Both the position numbers and the translations under genes were made by a program. Under the pieces are notes generated by a model. The model did not search any database. It had not been told where the DNA came from and saw only the letters and a list, made by a program, of their open reading frames with translations. This document shows, in pieces, positions 1 to 8,711 of a DNA stretch of 64,000 bases. Numbering within the stretch: the stretch's first letter is position 1; the number at the start of each line of letters is the position of its first letter. Source of the stretch: Micromonospora saelicesensis. Its GTDB lineage: Bacteria > Actinomycetota > Actinomycetes > Mycobacteriales > Micromonosporaceae. Where the stretch lies: assembly GCF_900091575.1 (NCBI RefSeq), contig NZ_FMCR01000005.1, positions 548,016 through 612,015 on the forward strand. The letters are read 5' to 3'.

Positions 1-47
1 GGCCTCTGACCGGCTGACCGGCGGGCCGCCACGCGCGGCTCGTCACC

Positions 48-102
48 GGGACGGCCCGGCGATCAACCCTCCGCGGAGGGCCGACGATCGCCGGGCCGTC
101 CC
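48..102. terminator. Large nested hairpin, probable bidirectional terminator
   Basis: A perfect 17-bp stem (48-64 GGGACGGCCCGGCGATC pairs with 86-102) encloses a second perfect 14-nt palindrome at 67-80 (CCCTCCGCGGAGGG). No T-run follows on either strand, which is common for actinomycete terminators. It lies downstream of the minus-strand barstar-like gene ending at 190 and of whatever enters from the left edge. Bases 1-47 hold no recognisable gene. Confidence 0.6.
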
Positions 103-189
103 GCTGCCGACACCCGACGAACTTCGCCGGGGATGCCGCTCGGGCCTCGCGCGGCGATGGTCAGCGGTTCGACACGTCCATCCACACGG

Positions 190-609
190 TCAGTGGAGCT
201 CGAGGATGATGCCGTCCTCGGATTCGCTGCCGCCCGGGCCGTGGTCGCGGATGATCTCGACGATCATGTCGAACAGCGTCTGACCTCGGCCACGCTGCGC
301 GTTGCTGATCCTGACCTCGATGCTCGCACGATTCGACGGGTGGCAGGTGAGGAGGATCTGCTCCAGCCAGCGGACCGTCGCGTCATGACCGAGCGTCTCC
401 CGGGACATGCCGGAGTTGACCCACCTGAGTACCCAACTGGTCTCCGGGGTGCCGAAGCCGCCGCGCAGGATGTCGTTGAAGGCGTCGAGGCTTCCGTTCC
501 AGGCGCCGGGATACAGCAGCCGCGAGAACTCGCGTACGAAGCCAGCGAAGTCGCCGAACGAGGTGCCGTCGATGACCAGGACGGGACGGGCATCGCTCTG
601 GTTGGTCAC
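190..609 (-). CDS. Barstar-family protein (barnase-inhibitor fold)
   Basis: The protein (about 139 aa from the GTG at 609) begins with a beta strand VLVIDG followed by helices and the block LDAFNDILRGGFGTPE, which matches the barstar-like family. Barstars are small cytoplasmic proteins that bind and inactivate ribonucleases of the barnase type. No barnase or other toxin gene is adjacent, so the partner is unknown. An upstream in-frame ATG at 639 would add ten residues; neither start has a strong ribosome site, and the family fold begins just after the GTG. The second half (WLEQILLTCHPSN, then IVEIIRDHGPGG) is longer than classical 90-residue barstar, so the function may differ from simple RNase inhibition. 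Confidence 0.75.
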   Translation of the reverse strand: MTNQSDARPVLVIDGTSFGDFAGFVREFSRLLYPGAWNGSLDAFNDILRGGFGTPETSWVLRWVNSGMSRETLGHDATVRWLEQILLTCHPSNRASIEVRISNAQRGRGQTLFDMIVEIIRDHGPGGSESEDGIILELH

Positions 610-814
610 GGTGCAAGTATGGGCGCGATCCATGGGCATCCGGATTTGCCGCCCGTGGTGCGCGGCGCCGCTCGCTGGGAAACCCCGTACGCTGGCGTGG
701 TGATCGTGGCCGCGCTGATGCCCGGCCCCAGCGGCCCTTGCGGATCTACCTTGAGCGCTGGCCCATTACCGCGCCGGCAGCGACGGAAACCGCCACCGCC
801 GGCGCGGCGCGGCG

Positions 815-1900
815 TCAGAGCCGTGAGGTGAAGGTGGCCAGGAAGCGGTGCGGGGTGACGACGGCGGCGTTGTCGAAGCAGATGACGTCGACGTCGGCGT
901 TTGTGGTGTACGTCCAGGGTTGGGTGAGGTGGCAGTAGTTGCTGCCGGTGCCCTGCGCCACCACCTGGGCGTGCGTCTCCTTGAGGCCGACCTGCGGGAA
1001 GGTCGCCAGGTAGCGGCCGGCGGGCGCCAGCGCCGCCACCGTGTTCGCACCGACACCGAGCACCGAGTTGTCGTTGGTCGGCCCGCCGACGGCGGTACCC
1101 AGGTAACCGAAGTGCGAGGGCGGGCCGAGGGAGCCGATCACCGGCCGCCGACGGTGGTACGAGAGGACGAAGTCGGTGTTGACGAACGCGCCTGCCTGGT
1201 CGTAGCAGAAGACGTACACCTGGACACCGGTGCCGACCGCGCTCCAGGAGTTGACCTTGCAGCGGCGGGGACCGGCGTTCGGCTGCACGGCGGTGACCTG
1301 CACGTTGCCCGCGAGCAGCCCGGCCAATCCCACCCCGGGCAGCCGCACCAGGTACTGCCCGACGCCCAGCGGCCCGACCGTGTTCACCACGCCCGTGGAG
1401 TTGTACGACTGCGCCACCAGGCCGCTGCTCCACTGCGCGTACGCGTGGGCGGTGCCGGCCGGCAGCACCCCCGAGCTGGTCGTCCAGAGCACTGTGAACG
1501 GAGTGTCATCGCGGGTGCCGCCCGGCTTGTGGCACTGCACGTCGACGATCTCGTCGGCGCCGGACTGGAACCACCGGACCACCTCGCAGTAGTGACCGGT
1601 CCGGTTCACCGGGGTCACGTGCGGCACACCCCGTGAGCTGGCACCTATCTGCGGGAAGCGGACCTGGAACCGGCCGGGCGCGAGCTTGATGCCGTCGGCC
1701 CAGGCGGCCGGGAACGCGGTCTTCCAGCTACCCCACTGCCGGCTGGTGTCCAGCACGGTCCAGGCCGGCACTGTGGGGTCCTTGACGTACGCGAAGCCCC
1801 AGCGGTCGGCGGTGGCCGCCGCGGCCGGCGCCGGCGGCGCGAGCGCGCCGGCGGCCAGGACGGCGGCCAGTGCCGTGGTGACGAACGATCGGAGACGCAT
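815..1900 (-). CDS. Secreted protein with three cysteine-containing repeats
   Basis: The start at 1900 is chosen because CTGGAGGAACAG precedes the ATG and the product opens with a clear Sec signal peptide (MRLRSFVTT, Ala-rich core, AAAATADRW). The mature part of about 330 aa contains three degenerate repeats of about 95 residues. Each has a G-x-Y/F-x-V-x-F/L-P-x-V/I-G strand, then a segment with two cysteines around a Trp-containing loop (YCEVVRWF / RCKVNSWS / YCHLTQPW), then VDVxC or VYVFC. The paired cysteines suggest one disulfide per repeat. No catalytic motif is visible. This looks like a repetitive extracellular beta-rich protein of unknown function; the family is not recognised. Confidence 0.85.
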   Translation of the reverse strand: MRLRSFVTTALAAVLAAGALAPPAPAAAATADRWGFAYVKDPTVPAWTVLDTSRQWGSWKTAFPAAWADGIKLAPGRFQVRFPQIGASSRGVPHVTPVNRTGHYCEVVRWFQSGADEIVDVQCHKPGGTRDDTPFTVLWTTSSGVLPAGTAHAYAQWSSGLVAQSYNSTGVVNTVGPLGVGQYLVRLPGVGLAGLLAGNVQVTAVQPNAGPRRCKVNSWSAVGTGVQVYVFCYDQAGAFVNTDFVLSYHRRRPVIGSLGPPSHFGYLGTAVGGPTNDNSVLGVGANTVAALAPAGRYLATFPQVGLKETHAQVVAQGTGSNYCHLTQPWTYTTNADVDVICFDNAAVVTPHRFLATFTSRL

Positions 1901-2086
1901 CTGTTCCTCCAGTCGACGCGAACATGTCGGAGAGGAGTGTGCGCGCAGTGATCCGATGGTCACAGTCGGCTACCTCGTGCTCTGGTGTCGGCTGTCCGCT
2001 ACCCGTGACCGAACTTCTGAGCAGTGCCTCGACATCGGCGCCTGGGAGAGGTGGCCGCTGGAGAACTCGAAGGTAGTTGGCGTGCC

Positions 2087-2473
2087 ATGATCGATGGCGA
2101 TGAGCACCAGGTGGAGTCCGAACGCCTTCTTCGGAAGGCCCGTCAACATCACCTGGCGCAGGTGAACGGTGTTCTTCGTCGTCCCGGAATGTATGGCAGG
2201 GACGAGATGGCCGAGCGGCTTCTCCTGGAGGCGATGGCTGCCGTGGATGGGAGCCTGGCTCGGTGGCAATCGGAGTGTGATGGACTGCGGGAACGCGACG
2301 CGTTCGCCCCGACGGGTGTCAGGGGTGCGTACTCGTACGTCCTGCCGGTTGAGGCACTGCGTGATGCCACTGCCTCGGTCTACGCCGAGATCGCCCATCG
2401 CCTCGGCTGGTTGGAGCTGGACCGGACGTTGGCCGAGCGCACCGGAGGGGCAGCTTCACCCCGGAAGGTGTGA
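2087..2473 (+). CDS. Hypothetical protein, small and mostly helical
   Basis: Read from the ATG at 2087 the product is 128 aa, charged and predominantly helical, with the block VLRRPGMYGRDEMAERLL and a conserved-looking segment SYVLPVEALRDATASVYAEIAHRLGWLELDR. There is no signal peptide or membrane segment. An upstream in-frame ATG at 2024 gives a longer form, but the extra residues are Arg/Gly-rich and unlike the rest. The family is not recognised; soluble proteins of this size with an RRPGMYG-type motif occur singly in actinomycetes without known function. Confidence 0.6.
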   Translation: MIDGDEHQVESERLLRKARQHHLAQVNGVLRRPGMYGRDEMAERLLLEAMAAVDGSLARWQSECDGLRERDAFAPTGVRGAYSYVLPVEALRDATASVYAEIAHRLGWLELDRTLAERTGGAASPRKV

Positions 2474-2670
2474 GCCGTAGGCCGACGGGCGATCGGTGTG
2501 GGCTTGGATCCAGCTGAAGACAGATGAGGGCTGCTGCCGCTGACCGCATCAGCCGAGACCCCAGGCGCCCTGGTGTGTGGCCCGCCGGCATTCTTGGCTT
2601 ATCGACTCGACGACCTGCCCGGCGTGGTACCAATACCCAGACAGGCGAAGCCGGCAGGAATGGGCGGCCC

Positions 2671-3873
2671 ATGTCGACAAGGGCAGCAGTGCTGCTTCGA
2701 AAGCCTGGGCAACCGCAACGACCGAGCCTGCTGGAACTCTTCTTCGACCTGGTCTTCATCTTTGCCCTCAACCGGGTTTCGCAGCGGTTGGTCGAGGAGC
2801 TCACCGAGCAGCGAGTCGTCCTCATGGAGGCTGGCGAGACGCTGTTGTTGCTGCTGGCCTTCATGGTGCTGTGGTTCGTCACGGCATGGGTCACCGACCT
2901 CTATGATCCGCAGCGGCCGCAGCTTCAGGTGCTGGTCTACACGGCCATGCTCGGGGCGCTGGTGATGGCAGTCGCGGTGCCGCAGGCGTTCGGGGACAGA
3001 AGTCTGGCCTTCGCTGGCGCGTACGTCGCCGTCCACATCGTTCGTGGGCTGATCATCGTGCCGCTACTGCGTGGCCACGAAGCTCAGCGCCGAGCGGCCG
3101 GGGTGTTCTTCTGGTTCGCGTTGTCGGCCGTGCCGTGGATCGCCGGCGCGATCGTGACGGATCTGGCCCGCAGCCTGTTGTGGACGCTCGCGATCGCCAT
3201 CGACGGCGCGGCACTGCTGCTGTTCTACCCCGCGCCGTGGTCCCGCCCCACCCAACGGCAGTGGCCCGTTCTGGCCGAATACCTGTCTGAGCGCTACCGA
3301 CAATTCTTCATCATTGCGCTGGGCGAACTGATTTTGACGACCGGCTCGGCCTACAGCGACACATCGTTCCGGCAGGGCGGGGCCGCGGCAGCCTTCGCGG
3401 TTTCATTCATCACCACTGTGCTGCTGTTTCGCGTCTACGTCTTCAGGGCGGGTCAGCTGTTGCCCGAAGCCATCAGAGCCGCCGCTGAGCCAGCGCACCT
3501 CATCCGGGAGGCTTTCCTCGCGCACGTACTCATGGTGGCCGGGATCGTCGCCGTCGCCGTCGGATACGAAATCGTGATCGAACATCCGTTCGGGCACACC
3601 AACGCGGCGTGGATCCTCGTTGTCCTCGGCGGACCGATGCTCTTCCTGATCGGGCGGGCCCTGGTGGAACATGCCGTATTCGCCCGGGTGTCCCGCTCCC
3701 GGATCATCGGCGCTCTGGCGCTTGCCGGCGCCTCGCCGTTCATGATCCTTCTGCCGCCGCTGGCGGTGGCCGTCACCGCCGTCATCGTCCTCGCCGGCAT
3801 CGCCGCTTCCGACGCCGCCCACGCCCGGGGAAAACCGCCCGAACGGCCGCACCCGGCCAACTCCAGGCAGTGA
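2671..3873 (+). CDS. LtrA family membrane protein (low temperature requirement A)
   Basis: This 400-aa polytopic protein starts with the family hallmark RPSLLELFFDLVFIFALNRVS near residue 20 and has about ten to twelve hydrophobic segments, matching the usual 350-420 aa of the LtrA family. LtrA is named from Listeria growth at low temperature; its molecular role is unresolved. An upstream open region to 2524 is rejected because the family motif normally lies within about 20 residues of the start. The following gene is convergent with only 14 bases between stops. Confidence 0.9.
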   Translation: MSTRAAVLLRKPGQPQRPSLLELFFDLVFIFALNRVSQRLVEELTEQRVVLMEAGETLLLLLAFMVLWFVTAWVTDLYDPQRPQLQVLVYTAMLGALVMAVAVPQAFGDRSLAFAGAYVAVHIVRGLIIVPLLRGHEAQRRAAGVFFWFALSAVPWIAGAIVTDLARSLLWTLAIAIDGAALLLFYPAPWSRPTQRQWPVLAEYLSERYRQFFIIALGELILTTGSAYSDTSFRQGGAAAAFAVSFITTVLLFRVYVFRAGQLLPEAIRAAAEPAHLIREAFLAHVLMVAGIVAVAVGYEIVIEHPFGHTNAAWILVVLGGPMLFLIGRALVEHAVFARVSRSRIIGALALAGASPFMILLPPLAVAVTAVIVLAGIAASDAAHARGKPPERPHPANSRQ

Positions 3874-3887
3874 GCGGCGGACGCGCC

Positions 3888-4568
3888 CTAGCTTCGAGGA
3901 AGCACGGTGATGGCCACGACGGCACTGTTGACGACGGTGGCCGTCACGGTGCGGGTGACGGCCGCCGCCGCGGCGTCGGCACCCCAGTTGCCCCGCTCGA
4001 GTTCCTTGGCTCGGCTGATCACCGATGACGTCCACGGGATCTCGCGGTGGAACTGCGGGAGCGTTCCGCTCGCCGAGAGCAGCGCCGCGAGCGCGGCGAC
4101 ACGGGCCTGCGGCTCCGCACCGTCCACGAGGACCCGACGCACGTCGGCGAGCAGGCGGGCCCGTCGTTCGGTCCTGCCCTCCCGCAGGGCTGTCGTCCGG
4201 AACAGGCCGAGCACCTTACGGGGCTCCTGGTCGATGTCGCCTCGCGCAATGAGCCGCTCCAACACCGGCTTGCGCAGGGCTGGACCGATCGCGGCCAGGG
4301 CCGTCTGCACCCCCCTTGGTTTCTCGGCGAGGTAGTCCCACGCCGGACGCAGGAGACCATCCGATGGTGGGTGGCCCGACACGCTCCGGAGCCGCTCCCG
4401 GTCCGTCGTTGTCAGGTGGTCGCCGAGGGCGAGGTCCGCGAGGACGGCGCCGCCGAGGACGTAGAAGAGGGTGTTCTCTCCCGCGATGGTCCCGGACCTG
4501 GGTTGGAACAGGAGCAGCAGGAGATCTTCCACCAGGGTCGGCGCGTCCGACAGGGCTTCGGTGGTCAT
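3888..4568 (-). CDS. GPP34 (GOLPH3-like) family phosphoprotein
   Basis: The 226-aa protein has the bacterial GPP34 pattern: LVEDLLLLLFQPRSG near residue 12, a hydrophobic helix (VLGGAVLADLALGD), LLRPAWDYLAEKPRGV, RKPVLERLIARGDI, and a C-terminal Ala/Val-rich helix. Eukaryotic GOLPH3 binds phosphatidylinositol 4-phosphate at Golgi membranes. Actinomycete versions are thought to be membrane-associated, but their role is unknown. Its ATG overlaps the stop of the upstream ABC permease by 4 bases (4565-4568), so it is the third gene of an operon with the transporter. This suggests a lipid- or membrane-related task. Confidence 0.9.
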   Translation of the reverse strand: MTTEALSDAPTLVEDLLLLLFQPRSGTIAGENTLFYVLGGAVLADLALGDHLTTTDRERLRSVSGHPPSDGLLRPAWDYLAEKPRGVQTALAAIGPALRKPVLERLIARGDIDQEPRKVLGLFRTTALREGRTERRARLLADVRRVLVDGAEPQARVAALAALLSASGTLPQFHREIPWTSSVISRAKELERGNWGADAAAAAVTRTVTATVVNSAVVAITVLPRS

Positions 4569-5314
4569 CGGCGGGGCTCCCAGCGGAAGAGTCGGGTGGC
4601 CAGGGCGACGGCGACGACGACCCAGCCGAGCGTGGGCGCGAGCAGGAGCAGGGAGTCGGTCACGGCGACGCCGCCGTTCCAGGCGTTCATGGTCAGTTCG
4701 GTGGCCGCGCCACCGGGCAGCAGCCGCTTGAGCCAGGCGAGGTTCTCGGTGCCGGAGATTCCCACCCAGCTGGCCATGGCGATCACGCCGAGGGTAACGG
4801 GCAGGGTGGTGACCTGGGCGTGTTCGGGAGAGTTGGTCAGCCCGGCCGTGGCCAGCGCCAGGCCGATCATCATGGCCACGGTCGCGAGGACCGCCACCAC
4901 CAGCAGGGCGACGTTCGCCGGTCCGCCGGCGACCACGGCCAGGGCGGTCAGGATCGCGGTCACCTGCACCACGGCGAGAAGGAGTACGGGCAGCAGCAGG
5001 CCGGCGAGAATACCGGCGTCGCCTTCGGCGGTGGAGCGCAGACGCTTGAGGAAGAGATTCTGTCGCCGGGAGGCCAGGGTGGTGACGGCGGTGGCGTAGA
5101 GCCCGAACGCGGCGACCGTGAACACGACGATCGCGGCGATGTAGCCGAGGCTCCCGATGGCGGCGTAGGTCTCGTGCTGACGGACGAAGAACGCACAGAC
5201 CGCGACCGGGATGATGAGGCTGGTGATCAGCACCAGCCGGTTGCGGAAGATCTGGATCAGTTCGCTGGACGCGATGGACAACACGGTGAGGCTCCTCGCG
5301 GAAGATCGAATCAA
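4565..5314 (-). CDS. ABC transporter permease (ABC-2 type)
   Basis: This 249-aa integral membrane protein has about six hydrophobic segments beginning near residue 25 (NRLVLITSLIIPVAVCAFFV) and the cytoplasmic stretch ASRRQNLFLKRLRST typical of ABC-2 exporter permeases. Its start overlaps the 3' end of the ATPase gene by 4 bases and its stop overlaps the GPP34 gene by 4 bases, so the three genes form a translationally coupled operon. The substrate cannot be read from sequence. A DesK/DesR-like two-component pair is divergent next door, an arrangement common for drug, peptide or lipid exporters. Confidence 0.9.
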   Translation of the reverse strand: MIRSSARSLTVLSIASSELIQIFRNRLVLITSLIIPVAVCAFFVRQHETYAAIGSLGYIAAIVVFTVAAFGLYATAVTTLASRRQNLFLKRLRSTAEGDAGILAGLLLPVLLLAVVQVTAILTALAVVAGGPANVALLVVAVLATVAMMIGLALATAGLTNSPEHAQVTTLPVTLGVIAMASWVGISGTENLAWLKRLLPGGAATELTMNAWNGGVAVTDSLLLLAPTLGWVVVAVALATRLFRWEPRR

Positions 5315-6192
5315 CTGTTGATGGCGCGGAAGACGTCGTCGAGCCGGGTCGGCCCTGCCGCCAGGTCCCGCAGTTCCACGGCGTGGTCGTGCGCCCAGCC
5401 GAGCAGGAGGTGCAGGTCCTTCTGCAGCTCGAAGGTCTCGACCGTGACCTTTCCGTCCGCGTCGACGGCGGCCCGCACCGGCAGCGTCGGCGCCGGTGTC
5501 GGGAGGGAGAAGCGGATGACCGCGGGCAGGGTGCGGGTCAGCTCGGAGACGGTGCCTTCCCGGTGGAAGGCACCCTCGTGCATCAGCCCGATCCGGTCCG
5601 CGCGTTGTTGTGCCTCCTCCAGGTAGTGCGTGGTGAGCACGATGGTCGCGCCGTTCTCCCGGAGCCGGTCCACCGTCGTCCAGACGGCGTCGCGGGACTG
5701 AATGTCGAGGCCGGTGGTCGGCTCGTCCAGGAAGATCAGCTCCGGGGTGCCGTAGACCGCGGTGGCGAAGTCGAGCCGCCGCTTCTCCCCGCCGGACAGC
5801 TGCGACACCTTGCGGCCGGCTCGGCCGGTGAGGTCGACAAGGTCGAGCACCCGGTCGACGTCGTCGGTGCGTCGGGTGAGCCGACCGACCAGACCGACGG
5901 ACTCACGGACGGTGAGGTCCGGGGAGAATCCGCTCTCCTGGAGCATGACCCCCATTCGGGGACGTACCGCTCGCCGGTCGTCGGGGCTGTGCCCGAAGAC
6001 GCGCACGGTGCCCGAGGTTGGCCTCCGGTGTCCCTCGACAACCTCCAGGGTCGAGGTTTTTCCGGCTCCGTTGGTGCCCAGCAGTGCGTAGAGCTCGCCG
6101 GGTCGTACCTCGAAGGAGAGGTCCTTGACGGCGTGGAAGTCGCCGTAGGTGAGGTTCAGCCGTTCGACTTCGATGACGGGTGTGGTGGACAT
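5311..6192 (-). CDS. ABC transporter ATP-binding protein (DrrA-like)
   Basis: The start at 6192 (MSTTPVIEVERLNLTYG) puts the ATPase fold at the N terminus; an upstream extension to 6237 is Arg/Pro-rich and lacks family similarity. Walker A is GTNGAGKTST near residue 39, the signature is LSGGEKRRLD, and Walker B is LIFLDEPTTGLD followed by the H-loop TTHYLEEA. A C-terminal extension of about 80 residues is typical of multidrug or antibiotic exporters of the CcmA/DrrA class. It energises the permease encoded by the next gene. The promoter region is shared with the divergent histidine kinase gene and contains a 15-bp inverted repeat. Confidence 0.93.
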   Translation of the reverse strand: MSTTPVIEVERLNLTYGDFHAVKDLSFEVRPGELYALLGTNGAGKTSTLEVVEGHRRPTSGTVRVFGHSPDDRRAVRPRMGVMLQESGFSPDLTVRESVGLVGRLTRRTDDVDRVLDLVDLTGRAGRKVSQLSGGEKRRLDFATAVYGTPELIFLDEPTTGLDIQSRDAVWTTVDRLRENGATIVLTTHYLEEAQQRADRIGLMHEGAFHREGTVSELTRTLPAVIRFSLPTPAPTLPVRAAVDADGKVTVETFELQKDLHLLLGWAHDHAVELRDLAAGPTRLDDVFRAINS

Positions 6193-6226
6193 GCACCAAT
6201 GACAGCGCGGGCGCGGCCGACCCGTC

Positions 6227-6266
6227 AGTGGCACCACGTCATCACCACATGTGACGTGGTGTCACT
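6227..6266. promoter_or_regulatory. 15-bp inverted repeat between ABC operon and sensor kinase, candidate response-regulator operator
   Basis: The left arm AGTGGCACCACGTCA (6227-6241) and right arm TGACGTGGTGTCACT (6252-6266) are complementary at 14 of 15 positions, separated by 10 bases. It lies in the 104-bp intergenic space, 34 bases from the ATPase start and about 30 bases from the kinase start. A NarL-type regulator binding here could control both divergent operons. That is inferred from position and symmetry. Confidence 0.5.
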
Positions 6267-6296
6267 GGTCGTGGCCCCGGGCTGCCGGATACTGAG

Positions 6297-7454
6297 GTGG
6301 TGACCGGGAGATCGCCACGCTTCACCGAGTCGACGCAGGGAAGGCTGCGCCGGCTCAACCTGGCCACGTCACTGCCGCCGGTGGTGTTCGCCGCGGTGGT
6401 CCTGCTCTACACCGACGCGCGTACCTGGTGGCACGTCGTCGTCCTGGCGCCGGGGGCCGTGGCGGCCGTGGTGGCCTTCGAACGGTGGACGGCCAACGAC
6501 CTCGCCCGGGTCGCGCTGCCCTGTCTGGTCGTTGCGGCAGCGGTCTGGCCGCTCGGGGTCCTGGTGACCGGCAGCCCCAACGCCTACTGGGGTGTCTGCG
6601 CCGTAGGTTCGCTTGCCCTGCGCGAGGTGCGACGACGCCGGAAGCTGGTGATGGCCGGGCTGTTCGGCTACGTCGCCGCCGTCGGCGCGGCACGGCTGCT
6701 GGTGCAGCGGGACGACATCGGTCACGTCCTGGTCACCTACGTTCTCATCCCGACCGTCCTCACCGTCGTCGTGACGGTCTTCACCGTGGTGGGCGAGCGG
6801 TTCTACGACCTCATCCGGGAACTCGAACAGACTCGGGAACGCGAGGCGGAGCTGGCCGTGGTCCGGGAGCGCGTGCGGTTCGCCAGCGACCTGCACGACA
6901 TTCAGGGCCACACCCTGCACGTGGTCAAGCTGAAGATCGCCCTGGCCCAGCGACTGCTGCTCCGCGACACCGCTCGGGCGGAGAAGGAGCTGCGGGAGAC
7001 GTACACGCTGGTCAGCGACACCATCGCGCAGACCAAGGAACTCGCCTACGCGCAACGGCGGCTCAACCTCACCGCCGAGATGGAGAACGCGAAGAACCTG
7101 TTCGAGGCCGCCGGCATCCGGGTCCGGGTGACCCGGGAGGCCGAGGTCGATGCCCGCGCCAGCGAACTGCTCGGGCAGGTGCTGCGCGAGACGACCACGA
7201 ACATCCTGCGGCACGCGCAGGCCACCCAGGTGCAGATCACGCTCGCCGCGTCGGGCATCACCATCGTCAACGACGGCGTGACCGCCACCACGCCCCCGGA
7301 GCTCAGGGGACTGGCGGCACTGAGGCAACGGGTGGCGGGCGACGGGGGTGAGCTGACCGTGGAACAGGAGGACGGGCGGTTCCTGACCGCCGCGGTCCTC
7401 CCACCCGCTCGGGCCGACGCGGCCCCGAGGGTCGGCGGGAAGGACGGCCGATGA
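6297..7454 (+). CDS. Sensor histidine kinase, DesK/NarX-like (HisKA_3)
   Basis: About five membrane helices fill residues 22-165, with no large extracytoplasmic domain, so it probably senses a membrane or intramembrane signal. The dimerisation helix carries the phosphoacceptor His200 in SDLHDIQGHTLH, and the ATPase domain shows ETTTNILRHAQATQV (N box) and IVNDG. A double GTG at 6297/6300 opens the gene, with no obvious ribosome site. The stop overlaps the response regulator start by 4 bases. The pair most likely controls the divergent ABC/GPP34 operon, as DesK-DesR-type pairs often do for neighbouring transporters. Confidence 0.92.
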   Translation: MVTGRSPRFTESTQGRLRRLNLATSLPPVVFAAVVLLYTDARTWWHVVVLAPGAVAAVVAFERWTANDLARVALPCLVVAAAVWPLGVLVTGSPNAYWGVCAVGSLALREVRRRRKLVMAGLFGYVAAVGAARLLVQRDDIGHVLVTYVLIPTVLTVVVTVFTVVGERFYDLIRELEQTREREAELAVVRERVRFASDLHDIQGHTLHVVKLKIALAQRLLLRDTARAEKELRETYTLVSDTIAQTKELAYAQRRLNLTAEMENAKNLFEAAGIRVRVTREAEVDARASELLGQVLRETTTNILRHAQATQVQITLAASGITIVNDGVTATTPPELRGLAALRQRVAGDGGELTVEQEDGRFLTAAVLPPARADAAPRVGGKDGR

Positions 7455-8053
7455 CCAGCATCGTGCTCGCCGACGACGAGGCGCTGCTGCGCACGGCCCT
7501 GGCCGCGCTGCTGCCGATGGAGGGCGACATCAGCGTTCTCGCCGAGGCGCAGGACGGCCGGACGGCGATCGCCGCCACCCTGCGGCACCGGCCCGACGTG
7601 CTGGTCATCGACCTGGAGATGCCGGGCGTGGACGGCCTGGGCGCGGTCGCCGAGATCCGCCGCGAGCGACCGGAGCAGGTGATCCTCATGCTGACCCGAC
7701 ATGCCCGCCCCGGCGTGCTGCGCAAGGCGCTGAAGCTCGGCGTCCAGGGCTTCGTCAGCAAGTCCGCCGAGCCAGCCCACATCGCCTCGGTCATCGCCAC
7801 CCTGCATTCGGGAAAGCGCTGGATCGACCCGGACGTGTCCGTGCTCGCCGTCACCGAGGACTGCCCCCTCACCGACCGTGAAGCCGACGTCCTGCGGGTC
7901 ACCGGCGAGGGCTACTCGGTCGCCGACATCGCCGCTCGGCTCCACCTCGCTCCGGGTACCGTCCGCAACTACCTCTCCAATGCGATGCGCAAGACTCAGA
8001 CCCGGACCCGCCACGAAGCGGCCCGCTACGCCCGCGAACACGACTGGCTGTAG
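7451..8053 (+). CDS. Response regulator, NarL/FixJ family (DesR-like)
   Basis: The 200-aa protein has an N-terminal receiver with the acidic pair DDE at residues 8-10, phosphoacceptor Asp54 in VIDLEMPGVDG and Lys in FVSKSAEP. A C-terminal LuxR-type helix-turn-helix follows (LTDREADVLRVTGEGYSVADIAARLHLAPGTVRNYL and on). It overlaps the upstream kinase gene by 4 bases, so the two are a cognate pair. Its probable target is the inverted repeat at 6227-6266. Confidence 0.95.
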   Translation: MTSIVLADDEALLRTALAALLPMEGDISVLAEAQDGRTAIAATLRHRPDVLVIDLEMPGVDGLGAVAEIRRERPEQVILMLTRHARPGVLRKALKLGVQGFVSKSAEPAHIASVIATLHSGKRWIDPDVSVLAVTEDCPLTDREADVLRVTGEGYSVADIAARLHLAPGTVRNYLSNAMRKTQTRTRHEAARYAREHDWL

Positions 8054-8077
8054 AAGCGTCCACCGTCGCTCAAACCG

Positions 8078-8608
8078 TCAGTAGTCGGTGAAGGCATTGA
8101 CCCAGGCGGGCAGCTGTTCGGACGGGAGGAAAGCCTGGAGGTCTCCGACTGTCTGTGTCGCCGTGCCCCACACCTCGTACGGGCTCCCGGCGCTGATCGG
8201 GGTGCGGTCGTGCAGCAGTCCGTGGAGCAGCTCCAGGGTGATGGCATCCACCCGGCCGTGGAGCCGGGCGGTGTGCATCAACGCGAGCAGGCTCTGCCGG
8301 CGGGTCTCCGGATTCGGCGAGCGTAACCCGCGGGCGACCCTGGGCAGGACCGCGTCGGTGTCGGGGTTGTTGTAGACCAGAGCGATCAGTGCGGCCCCGA
8401 CGTGCTCTTCCCCGCGGTCGAAGGCCGCGTCGATGTCCGCGGGCTCCTGGCAGCGGTTGAGGTTGCTGGCCCGCTCCCAGTCAAGGTCGACGGGCTCGGC
8501 GTCGTCGCCCTCCGGGGCACTGTCGCCCGCGGCCGCATAGATCACCCGCCGAGTGTCCGCCAAGGCGGGCAGGACATCCAGCAGGGTGGCGGCGATTTCG
8601 CCTGCCAA
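8078..8608 (-). CDS. Hypothetical protein, HEAT-like helical repeats
   Basis: The 176-aa soluble protein contains repeated helical hairpins (HVGAALIALVYNNPDTDAVLPRVARGL; PETRRQSLLALMHTARLHG; TLELLHGLL), reminiscent of HEAT repeats, and ends with SEQLPAWVNAFTDY. Similar stand-alone proteins are sometimes immunity or adaptor proteins, but no toxin gene is adjacent and the family is not recognised. It converges on the response regulator gene with a 24-base gap and no clear terminator. Confidence 0.75.
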   Translation of the reverse strand: MAGEIAATLLDVLPALADTRRVIYAAAGDSAPEGDDAEPVDLDWERASNLNRCQEPADIDAAFDRGEEHVGAALIALVYNNPDTDAVLPRVARGLRSPNPETRRQSLLALMHTARLHGRVDAITLELLHGLLHDRTPISAGSPYEVWGTATQTVGDLQAFLPSEQLPAWVNAFTDY

Positions 8609-8711
8609 CCGGGGGACATCGTGTACGCCATCGACGGTCTACGGTGCTGACGTGGCAGCGGCATGCAGCACCAGCGCCGCTGATGTCCACAGCACACACG
8701 GGGGAGTATCC

